Positions 43,362-52,944 are shown, counted from the first letter of the stretch. The stretch: DNA of 64,000 bases from Porphyromonadaceae bacterium UBA3318 (GCA_002361235.1 DESI01000010.1:56246-120245), one strand, 5' to 3'. Notes: a model not told the origin generated them from the letters alone. A program made the numbers and translations.

Positions 43362-45158
43362 TTACTTGCCTGTGAATTCAATCTTGATGTCGGCCATACG
43401 CGCCTGAATCCGTTCGCGGCGAAGCAGCTCGCGCATCTTCATTATCATCATCTCCTCGGGCTTAGGCTCGAGCATCTGACGCATTGCCGTCATCGACGAC
43501 AGGTTGGAGGGCAGCATGTCCCAGAACGACGGTTTGTACTCGGGATAAGCGGCCACGTTGTATTTGTCCAGTATCTTAGCCTTTGAAGCCACCCATTCTA
43601 TGGCATCGTTCAGACTGCCGATTGAGTCTACCAGGCCGATTCGCTTTGCCGAAACGGCATCCCATACGCGACCCTCGGCTATACGCTTCACGGCCGGAAC
43701 GCTCATCTTGCGACCCTTCGCCACACGGCCCACGAAGTCCTCGTAGCCACGGTCAACATACTGCTGCATCACACCCTTCATCTCGTCAGTCATACTTTCG
43801 GTCAGACTCGGGAACTGTGCGTTGGGATTGGTCGATACTGTCTGCGGATTGACGCCCAGCTTATCGGCCAGACCCTTGACGTTCGGAATCAGGCCGAATA
43901 TGCCTATCGAACCGGTTATGGTCAGCGGATTTGCGAAGATTTTGTCTGCACCTGCCGAGATCCAGTAACCGCCGGATGCCGCGTATGCACCCATCGATAC
44001 GGCCAGTGGCTTACCCTTGGACTGGAAATAATCCAGAGCCTCGCCTATCTGGTCGCTGCCGAAAGCCGAACCGCCGGGCGAATTGACGCGGAGCACCATA
44101 CCCTTGACATTGTCGTCATCGGCCAGCTCGGTAATGATCGGTACGAGATTATGGTAGTTGATTCCATCCTGACTCACGTCGTTTATCTCGCCCACGGCAT
44201 ACAGCACCGCGATGCGGTTATTGCTGTCGTATGCGGTGGACCAGGGCACCTGCTTGACAAGCGTGCCGGGACTTACGAAATTCACATCGTCCACATCCTG
44301 ACCGGTCAGTGCCGCGAACTTGGCATTGATGGTACGTTCATATACGAGAGAATCCACCAATCCGGCCTCAACAGAAGTTTTTGCGGGCGCGAACGAGATG
44401 TATTCCTTCGACACCAGCGAGTCTATTTCTTCAGGACTCACTCCCTTCCGGGTCTCGCTTATATTCTTTTTAATCACGCCCCACATGTTTCCGAGCAATG
44501 TGTCCATCTGCGCGCGGGCCGGATCGCTCATGCTGTTCATTATGTAAGGCTCTACGGCCGACTTGAACGTGCCCACCTTCACCACCTGGAACTCGACGCC
44601 GAGTTTATCAAGCAGATCCTTGTAATAAAGCACCGTCGACGACATACCCTGCATCTCCATCATACCCTGCGGGTTCATGTACACGCGGTCGGCTGCGGAT
44701 GCAATCAGATACGTTCCTGTGGTATAGGTGTCGGCGTAGGCATACACTTGCTTTCCGCTCTTCTTATACTTCAGCACTGCCTGACGTATGGCATAGCATG
44801 CGGCCGGACTTGCCTCAAGCGCACCGCACTTCAGGTAAACGGCCGAGATATTGCGGTTGCGTGCGGCTTCTTCCAGTGCCTCCACTATCACGTTGAGGTT
44901 CTGAGGCTTGTTCAGGTTTCCCTTAACAAGCGACGTGAAGTCGGGAGCCTTTGCCGATTCCCGCTCGCTGATTGCTCCGCTCAGGTCAATGGTCAGGATG
45001 CTCTTGGACTTAAGCTGTTCCGCATCGCCCATTTCCGAAGCGATGCCGCTCCCTATCATCCCGAACAGCAGTATCATTGACGACACCACGACCAGCACCA
45101 GGGCCAGCCATGCTCCGACAAACGACGAAAGCGTATTTAAAAAGAACTTCTTAAGCAT
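43362..45158 (-). CDS. sppA: Signal peptide peptidase SppA, 67-kDa type
   Basis: Membrane-bound serine protease degrading cleaved signal peptides. The 598-aa length fits the long duplicated form. One N-terminal membrane helix (about residues 12-38). The first half supplies the catalytic Lys (VYAYADTYTTGTYLIASAADRVYMNP), the second half the nucleophile Ser in MGAYAASGGYWISAGADKIFANP. Two clpP-fold halves are clear from the repeated A-x-x-G-Y-ASAAD/SAGAD pattern. It overlaps the glmM stop by 8 nt, so it is transcribed with glmM. Confidence 0.95.
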   Translation of the reverse strand: MLKKFFLNTLSSFVGAWLALVLVVVSSMILLFGMIGSGIASEMGDAEQLKSKSILTIDLSGAISERESAKAPDFTSLVKGNLNKPQNLNVIVEALEEAARNRNISAVYLKCGALEASPAACYAIRQAVLKYKKSGKQVYAYADTYTTGTYLIASAADRVYMNPQGMMEMQGMSSTVLYYKDLLDKLGVEFQVVKVGTFKSAVEPYIMNSMSDPARAQMDTLLGNMWGVIKKNISETRKGVSPEEIDSLVSKEYISFAPAKTSVEAGLVDSLVYERTINAKFAALTGQDVDDVNFVSPGTLVKQVPWSTAYDSNNRIAVLYAVGEINDVSQDGINYHNLVPIITELADDDNVKGMVLRVNSPGGSAFGSDQIGEALDYFQSKGKPLAVSMGAYAASGGYWISAGADKIFANPLTITGSIGIFGLIPNVKGLADKLGVNPQTVSTNPNAQFPSLTESMTDEMKGVMQQYVDRGYEDFVGRVAKGRKMSVPAVKRIAEGRVWDAVSAKRIGLVDSIGSLNDAIEWVASKAKILDKYNVAAYPEYKPSFWDMLPSNLSSMTAMRQMLEPKPEEMMIMKMRELLRRERIQARMADIKIEFTGK

Positions 45159-46545
45159 TTTTCTCTGTTATTTCCTTGATGATCTTCTTGATTTCGTCCG
45201 CCAGCGCATCAGCCTGCTCCATAGTCGCAGCCTCGCTGTATATGCGGATGATAGGTTCGGTGTTCGACTTGCGCAGATGTACCCAGCTGTCGGGGAAGTC
45301 TATCTTCACGCCGTCTATATCTGTTATCTCCTCGTTGCTGAAGCGCACTTTCACTTCGTCCAAAATGGCGTCTACATCCAGTTCGGGAGTGAGCTGTATC
45401 TTGTTCTTGGCTATGGCATACTGCGGCAGTGCGGCCTTGATTTCGGTGACTTTCCTGCCGCTCTTGGCCATCAGCGTAAGGAACAGCGCCACGCCCACCA
45501 ATGCGTCGCGGCCATAGTGTATGGCGGGATATATCACGCCGCCGTTGCCTTCGCCGCCGATCACGGCACCGGTCTCCTTCATCTTGGTCACCACGTTCAC
45601 CTCGCCCACTGCGGCGGCGTTGTATTCGCAGCCATGCCTGCGGGTCACGTCGCGGAGTCCGCGTGACGAACTCAGGTTCGACACCGTCGAGCCTGGGGTA
45701 TGCTCCAACACATAGTCCGAAATGGCTATCAGAGTGTTCTCCTCTATGAACATCTCGCCGTTCTCCATCACTATGGCCAGACGGTCAACGTCAGGGTCAA
45801 CAACGAAACCTACGTCGGCACCCGACTCCTTGACCAGAGCCGCGATATCGGTCAGATTCTCGGGAATCGGCTCGGGAGTGTGAGCGAACTTACCGGTGCA
45901 GTCGCAGTTCAGTTCCACTATATCCGTTACGCCCAGAGCCTTCAGCAGCTGAGGCATAATGATGCCGCCCACCGAGTTGATGGCGTCCAGGGCCACCTTG
46001 AAATTGGCTTTCTTTATCGCCTCCACATCAACCAAATCCAGGTCCAGGACCTGTGCGATGTGATTGCGGTTCCATGTATCCACGTGATATTCGTGACCCA
46101 GTTCCATTACCTGAGCGAACTCATAGTCATCCTCGTCGGCTATGCGTATCACCTCCTTGCCCTCGCGGTCGGTCAGGAACTCGCCGTTGCTGTTCAGCAG
46201 TTTCAGGGCATTCCATTGCACGGGATTGTGGCTTGCGGTGATGATGATGCCGCCGGCTGCCTTTTCGCCTGTCACAGCCAGCTCCGTCGTAGGAGTGGAT
46301 GCGAGGCCGATATTGATCACATCGAAACCCATCGACATCAGGGTGCCGACTACCAGTTTCGACACCATTTCGCCCGACAGACGTCCGTCGCGGCCTACTA
46401 CAATCACATTGTTGTCGCCGCAGCTCTTACGGATAAAGGATGCGTATGCCGCCGTGAACTTCACTACATCCACGCCCGACAGTCCGTCGCCGGCAGGTCC
46501 TCCTATTGTCCCACGTATACCCGATATTGATTTTATCAATGACAT
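45151..46545 (-). CDS. glmM: Phosphoglucosamine mutase (or close phosphohexomutase)
   Basis: Interconverts glucosamine 6- and 1-phosphate for UDP-GlcNAc, peptidoglycan and LPS synthesis. The 464-aa protein has ISGIRGTIGG (N-terminal loop), IIITASHNPVQWNALKLLN (catalytic Ser in TASHNP), DPDVDRLAIV (metal-binding DxDxDR), the sugar-recognition GGEGNGGVIYP, and a C-terminal RKSNTEPIIRIYSEA phosphate-binding loop. All four mutase signatures are intact. Other phosphomannomutase-type specificities cannot be excluded, but size and neighbours (LPS/wall genes) favour GlmM. Confidence 0.9.
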   Translation of the reverse strand: MSLIKSISGIRGTIGGPAGDGLSGVDVVKFTAAYASFIRKSCGDNNVIVVGRDGRLSGEMVSKLVVGTLMSMGFDVINIGLASTPTTELAVTGEKAAGGIIITASHNPVQWNALKLLNSNGEFLTDREGKEVIRIADEDDYEFAQVMELGHEYHVDTWNRNHIAQVLDLDLVDVEAIKKANFKVALDAINSVGGIIMPQLLKALGVTDIVELNCDCTGKFAHTPEPIPENLTDIAALVKESGADVGFVVDPDVDRLAIVMENGEMFIEENTLIAISDYVLEHTPGSTVSNLSSSRGLRDVTRRHGCEYNAAAVGEVNVVTKMKETGAVIGGEGNGGVIYPAIHYGRDALVGVALFLTLMAKSGRKVTEIKAALPQYAIAKNKIQLTPELDVDAILDEVKVRFSNEEITDIDGVKIDFPDSWVHLRKSNTEPIIRIYSEAATMEQADALADEIKKIIKEITEKNA

Positions 46546-46605
46546 AATGCTCTGTTTTTCTGCTGTAGAATTGCTTGTTGTTTCTTTCCGGAATCTCCTT
46601 ACGGA

Positions 46606-47181
46606 TTAATATTCAGCCGGGAAATAACGCACACGGTACACAACCGGTATCACGTCAGCCTGATCCTGCCAGCCTTCCACCGACTTGATGATAAGCTCGA
46701 CCTCGCTGTAATATCCCAGCCACTTCATGGGGATTTGTATTCCCGTGCCGTATAGCGCCGACGATGGCAACGTGATGTCGTCAAGAACGAAGTATGTGCT
46801 TGACGTCGCCATATTCTCGGAATTTCCGATCCAATCGTCCTTGGTGATGAAACCGGCCTTCAGGTCCAATATGTTCTGGCGCATATACTTGAAGTACACA
46901 CGGTCGCCCGTCTTGGCTCGATAGTCCTTATCTCCCGGGTTGATGACGCGCATATAAACGTTGCCCTGGCCGTCCATCTTGTAGAACGGCGCGTCCTCGC
47001 CTGTCTTGAACACTGAATCCTCCGGCAGCCGCACTTCCACTTCGTTCTGCGCGAGATACCAGTTTACTGCACGTTCTTCATCACGCAGCAGTTCCGAATA
47101 CGATTTCGTCTTGCTGCAACTCACCGTCCCTATCATCATGAGGCCGATTCCGAGTATAGATATTATATTTTTCAATTTCAT
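46606..47181 (-). CDS. DUF4827 lipoprotein
   Basis: A 191-aa lipoprotein with signal ISILGIGLMMIGTVSC (lipobox TVSC). The mature part, beginning KTKSYSELLRDEERAVNWYL, matches the Bacteroidota-specific DUF4827 family; the middle (GDRVYFKYMRQNIL) and end (LGYYSEVELIIKS, YRVRYFPAEY) resemble FKBP-type folds without a clear catalytic set. It starts at an ATGA overlap with the DHH phosphoesterase, a tight coupling suggesting a linked but unknown function. Confidence 0.85.
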   Translation of the reverse strand: MKLKNIISILGIGLMMIGTVSCSKTKSYSELLRDEERAVNWYLAQNEVEVRLPEDSVFKTGEDAPFYKMDGQGNVYMRVINPGDKDYRAKTGDRVYFKYMRQNILDLKAGFITKDDWIGNSENMATSSTYFVLDDITLPSSALYGTGIQIPMKWLGYYSEVELIIKSVEGWQDQADVIPVVYRVRYFPAEY

Positions 47182-48236
47182 TTCAATTCCGGTTTGTCAA
47201 TGTTTTTCGGCACGAGATGCGCGTATTTCTCCATCTCGTCCATTATAGCCTTGCGGCACTCGTCCATAGTGCCCACGAACTCGGCGCCGGCTGCCATCCT
47301 GTGACCTCCTCCGCCCAAGTCCTCGCACAGGTCGCTGACGGGAAAGTCATAGCGGCTGCGCATCGACACCTTGATGCAGTCGTCGTCCTCGCGCAGGAAT
47401 ATGGAATACACCACGCCTCGGATTCGCAACGGCTCGTTCACCAGTCCCTCGGTATCGCCCTTCTGATAATCGAACCTGTCCAGGTCTTCTTTCGTCAGGT
47501 ACACCACGGCGCCCCGGTACTTTGGAAATATCTCCATCCGTTCCGATATGGCGAAGGCGTTCAGCTTCATGGCCTGATACGTGGTGAGCTTGACGGCCTC
47601 CCACATTATCTGGGACTTATCCGCGCCTTTCTCCAGCAGCTTGATCATTACCTGATACACTTCCGGATCACTGCAGTTTACCGTAAAGTTCTGCGTATCG
47701 GTAATCAGGCCGGTCAGCAGGCACTGGGCTGCGTCCCGGGGCATGTCGAGATACCATCCGAGGTCGCATATCAGCCGGAACGTCAACTCGCATGTCGACG
47801 ACATTTCGGGATACGAAATCTGCAACGCGCCATCTATCTGCGGCTTCTGATGATGGTCTATCAGCACCTTGGCGGCGGGACTCTCACTCATGGCCGTTCC
47901 CAGATTGCCCAGGCGGCTCCATGCGTTGAAGTCGCAACACAGCACCAGGTCGGCCTCCGACATCAGACGGTCGGCATATTCCTTGTGCTGAGTGTATATC
48001 ACGGCATCCTTGGTCGAAGGAAGGAATTCCAGCGACTTGGGCATTCGGTCGGGCAGTATCACATTCACGTCCTTGCCCATAGCCTTCAGCGTATGGCACC
48101 AGCCGAAGCTACTGCCGATGGCATCACCGTCAGGGCGTACATGACATGTTATCAGTATATTATGACTGCCGTCAAGAAGTTGACGCAACCTCTTGACCGT
48201 ATCGTTAGGTATCACTTTCGATAGTGCCATGTCCAT
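47178..48236 (-). CDS. DHH-family phosphoesterase (NrnA-like)
   Basis: Manganese-dependent phosphoesterase, probably degrading short oligoribonucleotides (nanoRNA) and/or 3'-phosphoadenosine 5'-phosphate. DHH domain: HVRPDGDAIGSSFG (motif I), LCCDFNAWSRLG (motif II Asp), LIDHHQKPQ (DHH motif) and EMSSTCELTF; the DHHA1 domain ends with GGGGHRMAAGAEF. The frame is open from a TTG at 48248, but that overlaps a promoter -7 box; ATG at 48236 (or 48230) is preferred and gives 352 aa. It is the first gene of a run with DUF4827 and perhaps glmM-sppA. Confidence 0.92.
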   Translation of the reverse strand: MDMALSKVIPNDTVKRLRQLLDGSHNILITCHVRPDGDAIGSSFGWCHTLKAMGKDVNVILPDRMPKSLEFLPSTKDAVIYTQHKEYADRLMSEADLVLCCDFNAWSRLGNLGTAMSESPAAKVLIDHHQKPQIDGALQISYPEMSSTCELTFRLICDLGWYLDMPRDAAQCLLTGLITDTQNFTVNCSDPEVYQVMIKLLEKGADKSQIMWEAVKLTTYQAMKLNAFAISERMEIFPKYRGAVVYLTKEDLDRFDYQKGDTEGLVNEPLRIRGVVYSIFLREDDDCIKVSMRSRYDFPVSDLCEDLGGGGHRMAAGAEFVGTMDECRKAIMDEMEKYAHLVPKNIDKPELK

Positions 48237-48245
48237 TTTAATCCG

Positions 48246-48253
48246 CAAATATA
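48246..48253 (-). promoter_or_regulatory. -7 element for the NrnA-like gene
   Basis: TATATTTG on the minus strand matches TAnnTTTG and lies about 10 nt before the ATG at 48236, so the transcript is nearly leaderless. No TTTG is seen at -33. The box decides against a TTG start at 48248. Confidence 0.55.
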
Positions 48254-48358
48254 CAAATATTCCGCGAATTATACGAGTAGTTTCCTATAAACTGTTAATT
48301 TTATTGATAATTTTTATTAGAGTTGATCAATATTCTTATCTGATCTTCGCTATTCTTA

Positions 48359-48586
48359 TTACCGCTTCGCTCCGGAACCGGGATTCTTTTCGCATTCGCA
48401 TTTCTCCCCTCCGTCGCATTCCTGCTTTTCCAATTTCCTGCTTTCGCACACTTCCGACAGGGAACAGCCACAGCATTTGCCAATCCGTTTGCGTCGCTTT
48501 TTGCTGAACAGATTCACCAGTATCCACACCACGATGCCTGCCAATATCAGAAGCACCACGATATATTGCCATAAATTGCTGTGCAT
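48359..48586 (-). CDS. Small membrane protein with Cys-rich tail (FeoB-associated-like)
   Basis: A 75-aa protein: one N-terminal membrane helix (IVVLLILAGIVVWILVNLF), a basic stop-transfer stretch (SKKRRKRIGK), then a short tail with CCGC, C, C and CEC cysteines. This layout is that of the FeoB-associated Cys-rich membrane protein family, but no feoAB gene is in the window, so a link to iron transport is not supported here. It starts 3 nt after topB and is probably co-transcribed as the last gene of the mtnN-topB run. A metal-binding role is inference. Confidence 0.65.
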   Translation of the reverse strand: MHSNLWQYIVVLLILAGIVVWILVNLFSKKRRKRIGKCCGCSLSEVCESRKLEKQECDGGEKCECEKNPGSGAKR

Positions 48587-48589
48587 AAC

Positions 48590-50443
48590 CTATTTCTTCT
48601 TTGTGTTTTTCTTTTGTTTTGTCTCTTTCTTGCCGTCGGTCGGCTGTTCGGCCATGATCCGACGGTTGGAATTGTCGCTCATCACGCTGCGCGTTATATC
48701 ATAGATCATCTGCTTCAGCTGGTCTATGAATTCGGCGGCGCTGTAATTTCCTGCTTCTATGGCACGCAGCCTCCCCTCCCAGATGCCGGTCAGCTTGGCG
48801 CTTTTCAGCAGTTCCTCCCTGATAAGCCCTATCAGCTGGATGCCGGCCTCGGTGGCGCGCAATGACTTGCGTTCCTGGCGGATATATCCGCGCTTGTACA
48901 GGGTCTCTATGATGGCCGCACGGGTGGAAGGGCGTCCTATGCCGTTGGCCTTCAGAGCCTCGCGCAATTCCTCGTCGTCCACGTTCGATCCTGCCGTCTC
49001 CATCGCCTTCAACAGCGTTCCCTCAGTGTAATACTTCGGGGGTTTCGACGTGCGTTTGGCCAGCTGAGGTTCGTGGGGTCCGCTTTCTCCTTTAACAAAT
49101 TCAGGAAGGATTCGGTCGTCGTCGTCCTGCGTCTGTTCGTTGGTATTCTTCTGATCCTTGGCGTAGACCTTGCGCCATCCCGGGTCGAGTATCACTTTGC
49201 CCGTGGTCTTGAAGCCGGTTTTGCCTGCCTTTCCGGTCACCACGGTCTGCTCGAACGTGCAGTCGGGATAGAAGGCGCTGATGAACCGCTGCGCTATCAG
49301 ATGGAATACCCGCTTCTCGTCCAGTGTCAGGTCGGGCGGCAATGTCTGTCCGGTGGGGATGATGGCGTGGTGGTCGGTTACCTTTGAATTGTCGAACACC
49401 TTCTTGCTCTTGCGTATCTTTCCGCCCAATATCTCGGCCGTCAGTCCGGCGTATGGCTTCAAGCTACGCATGATACCCCCTATCTTGGGATACATGTCGT
49501 CGGTCAGATATGTTGTGTCGACACGCGGATAGGTGGTCAGCTTCTTCTCGTAAAGGCTCTGGATTGTCTTCAGCGTGTTGTCGGCGCTCATGCTGTATTT
49601 CTTGTTGGCCTCCACCTGCAGCGATGTCAGGTCGAACAGCTTGGGCGGCGCTTCCTTGCCTTTCTTTTTCTGAATATCCTCTACCACGAAGGGATATTGC
49701 TTCACCTCCTCTAACAATGCCTGACCCTTCGCCTCCTCGTCGAATGCCTTGACCTGAGCCGAAAACAGCACGTCGCGGTATTTGGTCTTAAGTTCCCACG
49801 TGTCCTTGGGCACGAAGTTCTCTATCTCCTGCTGGCGCTGCACCACCAGTGCCAGCGTCGGGGTCTGCACGCGCCCCACGGATAGTATCTGTCTGTCCTG
49901 ACCATACTTAAGCGAATACAGACGCGTGGCGTTGATGCCCAATATCCAGTCGCCTATCGCCCTGCATATACCGGCGGTGTACAGCGAATCCAGCTCTTTG
50001 TGCTCGCGCAGGTTGCGGAATCCCTCGCGCACGGCGTCATCGGTAAGCGAGCTGACCCACAGGCGCTTGATGGGCTTGTTGCATTCCGCCTTCTGCATCA
50101 CCCAGCGCTGGATCACCTCTCCCTCCTGGCCGGCATCGCCGCAGTTCACTATCTCGTCACACTGACCTATCAGGTTCTTTATCACGTTGAACTGCTGCTG
50201 TATGCCGGGGTCGTCCATCAGCTTGATGCCGAACTTGGGCGGTATCATCGGGAGCGGACTTAACGCCCATCGTTTCCAGCCCTCGGTATAGTCGCCCGGA
50301 TCCTTTAGAGTGCATAAGTGGCCGAAGGTCCATGTCACGCAATATCCGTTGCCTTCCATGTACCCTCCGCGCGACGCCGTGGCGCCCAATATCCGCGCTA
50401 TGTCACGGCCTACGCTCGGTTTCTCGGTTATGCACAGTATCAT
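48590..50443 (-). CDS. topB: DNA topoisomerase III (type IA)
   Basis: Decatenates DNA by single-strand passage. The 617-aa protein opens MILCITEKPSVGRDIARILG (Toprim start), has NCGDAGQEGEVIQRWV (Toprim acidic motif), LSVGRVQTPTLALVV, and the active-site Tyr in KLTTYPRVDTTYLTDDM. NGIGRPSTRAAIIETLYKRGYI is the usual late motif. There is no C-terminal zinc-finger tail; instead it ends in a Lys-rich stretch. It lies between mazG (12 nt) and the small Cys-rich protein gene (3 nt). Confidence 0.95.
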   Translation of the reverse strand: MILCITEKPSVGRDIARILGATASRGGYMEGNGYCVTWTFGHLCTLKDPGDYTEGWKRWALSPLPMIPPKFGIKLMDDPGIQQQFNVIKNLIGQCDEIVNCGDAGQEGEVIQRWVMQKAECNKPIKRLWVSSLTDDAVREGFRNLREHKELDSLYTAGICRAIGDWILGINATRLYSLKYGQDRQILSVGRVQTPTLALVVQRQQEIENFVPKDTWELKTKYRDVLFSAQVKAFDEEAKGQALLEEVKQYPFVVEDIQKKKGKEAPPKLFDLTSLQVEANKKYSMSADNTLKTIQSLYEKKLTTYPRVDTTYLTDDMYPKIGGIMRSLKPYAGLTAEILGGKIRKSKKVFDNSKVTDHHAIIPTGQTLPPDLTLDEKRVFHLIAQRFISAFYPDCTFEQTVVTGKAGKTGFKTTGKVILDPGWRKVYAKDQKNTNEQTQDDDDRILPEFVKGESGPHEPQLAKRTSKPPKYYTEGTLLKAMETAGSNVDDEELREALKANGIGRPSTRAAIIETLYKRGYIRQERKSLRATEAGIQLIGLIREELLKSAKLTGIWEGRLRAIEAGNYSAAEFIDQLKQMIYDITRSVMSDNSNRRIMAEQPTDGKKETKQKKNTKKK

Positions 50444-50455
50444 ATATCCGGACTG

Positions 50456-51250
50456 TTATCGGTTCTCGTTCTTTGTCTTATACTCGTCCCACAGCGCGTC
50501 CATCTCGGCAAGCGTCAGGTCGCTCACCTTCTTGCCTTGTGCCTTGGCGCCGGCCTCGATATAATTGAAGCGGTCGATGAACTTGCGGTTGGTATGCTCC
50601 AGCGCGTTCTCGGGCTTGACGCCGTAGAGTCGTGCGGCGTTAATCACGGCAAACAGCAGGTCACCGAACTCGGCTTCCAATCTCTTGGCATCCTTCCCTT
50701 CGATCTCAGCCTCGACCTCGGACACTTCCTCCTTAACCTTTGCCCACACGTCCTCGCGCTTCTCCCAGTCGAAACCTACGTTGGCGGCCTTCTCCTGGAT
50801 GCGCTCGGCCTTGATCAAGGCGGGCAACGCCTTGGGCACACCGCCAAGTACGGTCTTGTTACCGTCTTTCTCGCTCTGTTTCAGCTTCTCCCAGTTGCCT
50901 ATCACGGCCTCGGCGGTGTCGGCCTGCACGTTGCCGTAGATGTGGGGATGGCGGTATATCAGCTTGTCGGTCAGCTTCGTGCACACATCGGCAAAGTCGA
51001 AGGCTTCCTTCTCCTCGCCTATCTTGGAATAGAACACCACATGCAGCAGCACGTCGCCCAGTTCCTTGCAGATGTTGGCGTTGTCCTCGGCCATCAGCGC
51101 GTCGCACAGCTCGTAAGTCTCCTCTATGGTGTTGGGACGCAGCGACTCATTGGTCTGCTTGCGGTCCCACGGGCATTTCACCCTCAGTGTCTCCAGTACG
51201 TCCAGCACCTTGTCGAACGCCTGCAGTTTCTCTTCTCTTGTATGACTCAT
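50456..51250 (-). CDS. mazG: Nucleoside triphosphate pyrophosphohydrolase MazG
   Basis: Hydrolyses NTPs/dNTPs to monophosphates and PPi. The 264-aa protein carries two MazG domains. The first starts VLETLRVKCPWDRKQTNESLRPNTIEETYELCDALM with EExxE-type metal ligands followed by KELGDVLLHVVFYSKIGEE. The second has EVSEVEAEIEGKDAKRLEAEFGDLLFAVINAARL. This two-domain form is E. coli-like MazG. It starts 2 nt after the BASS transporter stop, within the mtnN operon. Confidence 0.95.
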   Translation of the reverse strand: MSHTREEKLQAFDKVLDVLETLRVKCPWDRKQTNESLRPNTIEETYELCDALMAEDNANICKELGDVLLHVVFYSKIGEEKEAFDFADVCTKLTDKLIYRHPHIYGNVQADTAEAVIGNWEKLKQSEKDGNKTVLGGVPKALPALIKAERIQEKAANVGFDWEKREDVWAKVKEEVSEVEAEIEGKDAKRLEAEFGDLLFAVINAARLYGVKPENALEHTNRKFIDRFNYIEAGAKAQGKKVSDLTLAEMDALWDEYKTKNENR

Positions 51251-51252
51251 TG

Positions 51253-52215
51253 TTATGCTATTTTCTTCACTTTGTCACTCTCGTGGCGGAACAATTGCCA
51301 GGAGTTCAGAATGTTCTGCCATGCGATGTATGCGGCCGGCGCCACGGATGCCAACGGCGTCATGTAGGCCATGGCCAGCCAGATGGCCAGGACCGTGTTT
51401 TTCTGCATCAGGCTCTGCGCACAGCTTACGCGCAGATCCTTGTCTACGGTCTCGCCGCGGCTCCGCATTCTCCTCATCATATATTCGCCTAACTTCCGGC
51501 CTACGGCAAACTGCAGCAGGCATACACCCAATGCTCCCGCCACCATCCATATCAGCGACATCAGCTGGCTCTCGTCCCAGTGCAGTATCACAAAGCCCAC
51601 GCAGTTGCCCACTATCAGTATCAGCGCCACCACCCACATATAGAACGACAGCTGCTGCGACTTCTCTATCACCCTGTGCGCCTGCGGCCAGATGTACCTC
51701 AGCAGAAAGGCGCATACCATAGGCAGTATCAGCAACGGGAACACCTTGCACATTATCAGCCATGTGGATTCCCAGAACCCGAATGCCGTATAATCGCCCA
51801 CTAAAGCCAATACCGCCGAGCCTGCGAACGCTATGACTGTGTTGCAAATCAGCGAATATGTCGCCACATACGATATGCTGCCGCCGAGCATCGACGTAAT
51901 GACCGGCGCGGCCGTAGCCGTAGGTATGAACACGCAGATGAACACGCCTTCGGCCACGGTGTGGCTGAACGGCAGGATAGCCAGATAAATGGCCGCGGCC
52001 AGACCGAGCTGTATCACGAGTTCCAGCACCTGACTGCGGTGTGGCTTGAATTCCTTCGGCTCCAACTTGCAGTAGGTCACGAACAGCATAGCGAAGATCA
52101 GATACGGCGACAGAAACGACAGATACCCTATCCATTTATAGAACAGAGCGCCGACTATGATGGCCACCGGCAACATCGAACTCTTGATCTGCTGACGATG
52201 TATCGCTATCTTCAT
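51253..52215 (-). CDS. Bile acid:sodium symporter-superfamily (BASS/SBF) transporter
   Basis: A 320-aa polytopic membrane protein with about nine or ten hydrophobic helices, following the SBF pattern: YLIFAMLFVTYCKLEPKEFK near the N-terminus, VCVFIPTATAAPVITSMLGGSISYVATYSL (the PTA-type crossover region), and in the second half WMVAGALGVCLLQFAVGRKLGE and MQKNTVLAIWLAM, the helix with the conserved NT-like motif. The substrate could be an organic anion or bile-acid-like compound, but it cannot be told from sequence. It lies between mtnN and mazG. Confidence 0.85.
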   Translation of the reverse strand: MKIAIHRQQIKSSMLPVAIIVGALFYKWIGYLSFLSPYLIFAMLFVTYCKLEPKEFKPHRSQVLELVIQLGLAAAIYLAILPFSHTVAEGVFICVFIPTATAAPVITSMLGGSISYVATYSLICNTVIAFAGSAVLALVGDYTAFGFWESTWLIMCKVFPLLILPMVCAFLLRYIWPQAHRVIEKSQQLSFYMWVVALILIVGNCVGFVILHWDESQLMSLIWMVAGALGVCLLQFAVGRKLGEYMMRRMRSRGETVDKDLRVSCAQSLMQKNTVLAIWLAMAYMTPLASVAPAAYIAWQNILNSWQLFRHESDKVKKIA

Positions 52216-52231
52216 GGTATCTTGCCTCCAG

Positions 52232-52918
52232 TTACAGCCGCTCCAGCAGTTGGTTCAGTACGTGAAATGTCTTTTCGGGGGCCTCCGACCAGAAGTTCTG
52301 GTATTGCGACAGGTTGTCAGCGGCTCCGGGGGTGTCGCTCACCACGCGGATAACCATGAACGGCACCTTGACCCATGCGCAAGCCTGGGCTATCGAAGCG
52401 GACTCCATGTCGCACGCCTTAGCCTCGGGATAAACGGCCTTGATGGCGGCGATTTCCTCAGGTGTGGTGATGAATTTGTCGCCTGTGGCTATGATGCCGG
52501 TCTGTATCTGCTCGCCGCTATCCTGAAGCGCCTTGATTATTTCCATTCCTTTAGCGTACGGACGGAACAGCAGCGGAAAACCGTCTGCCTCGCCCGGCTG
52601 AGTACCTGGCCCGCACCATACGTCATGGTAACCGGCACCGTCGACGGCCAAAACGGTCCCGACTTTCACGGCTTCATCCGCACCGCCGGCCACGCCGCTG
52701 TTGATTACCAGTTCCGGTTTATAGCGGTCTATCAGTTTAGAAGTCACAAGCGCGGAATTGACTTTACCTATGCCGCATTTGGCCAGCAGTATGTCATGAC
52801 CTTTTATTTCGCCGCGATTCACGGAGATGCCCTCGCAATCCTCCGTAGTATGATCCTTCATCAGATTCAGCAGCAACGATTTCTCCTTATCCATTGCCGC
52901 CACTATCAGTATCCTCAT
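52232..52918 (-). CDS. mtnN: 5'-methylthioadenosine/S-adenosylhomocysteine nucleosidase
   Basis: Cleaves adenine from MTA and SAH in methionine salvage and methyl-cycle recycling. The 228-aa protein begins MRILIVAAMDKEKS, has NSGVAGGADEAVKVGTV, GIIATGDKFI, and ACDMESASIAQAC with the substrate-binding Met-Glu, then PFMVIRVVSD with the catalytic Asp. A frame open to 52969 would add 17 residues reaching into the promoter, so the ATG at 52918 is chosen. Futalosine hydrolase (mqnB) is a close relative and cannot be fully excluded. Confidence 0.88.
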   Translation of the reverse strand: MRILIVAAMDKEKSLLLNLMKDHTTEDCEGISVNRGEIKGHDILLAKCGIGKVNSALVTSKLIDRYKPELVINSGVAGGADEAVKVGTVLAVDGAGYHDVWCGPGTQPGEADGFPLLFRPYAKGMEIIKALQDSGEQIQTGIIATGDKFITTPEEIAAIKAVYPEAKACDMESASIAQACAWVKVPFMVIRVVSDTPGAADNLSQYQNFWSEAPEKTFHVLNQLLERL

Positions 52919-52944
52919 CTTCTTTTGCAATCTAATATATACTG

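Noticed and set aside
48359..48586. Assigning the small Cys-rich gene as feo-operon component
   Set aside because: No feoA or feoB in the window; the resemblance is only in layout, so it is left as FeoB-associated-like.
50318..51367. A 349-codon plus-strand frame across mazG and the end of topB
   Set aside because: Covers two real genes in antisense; no family pattern.
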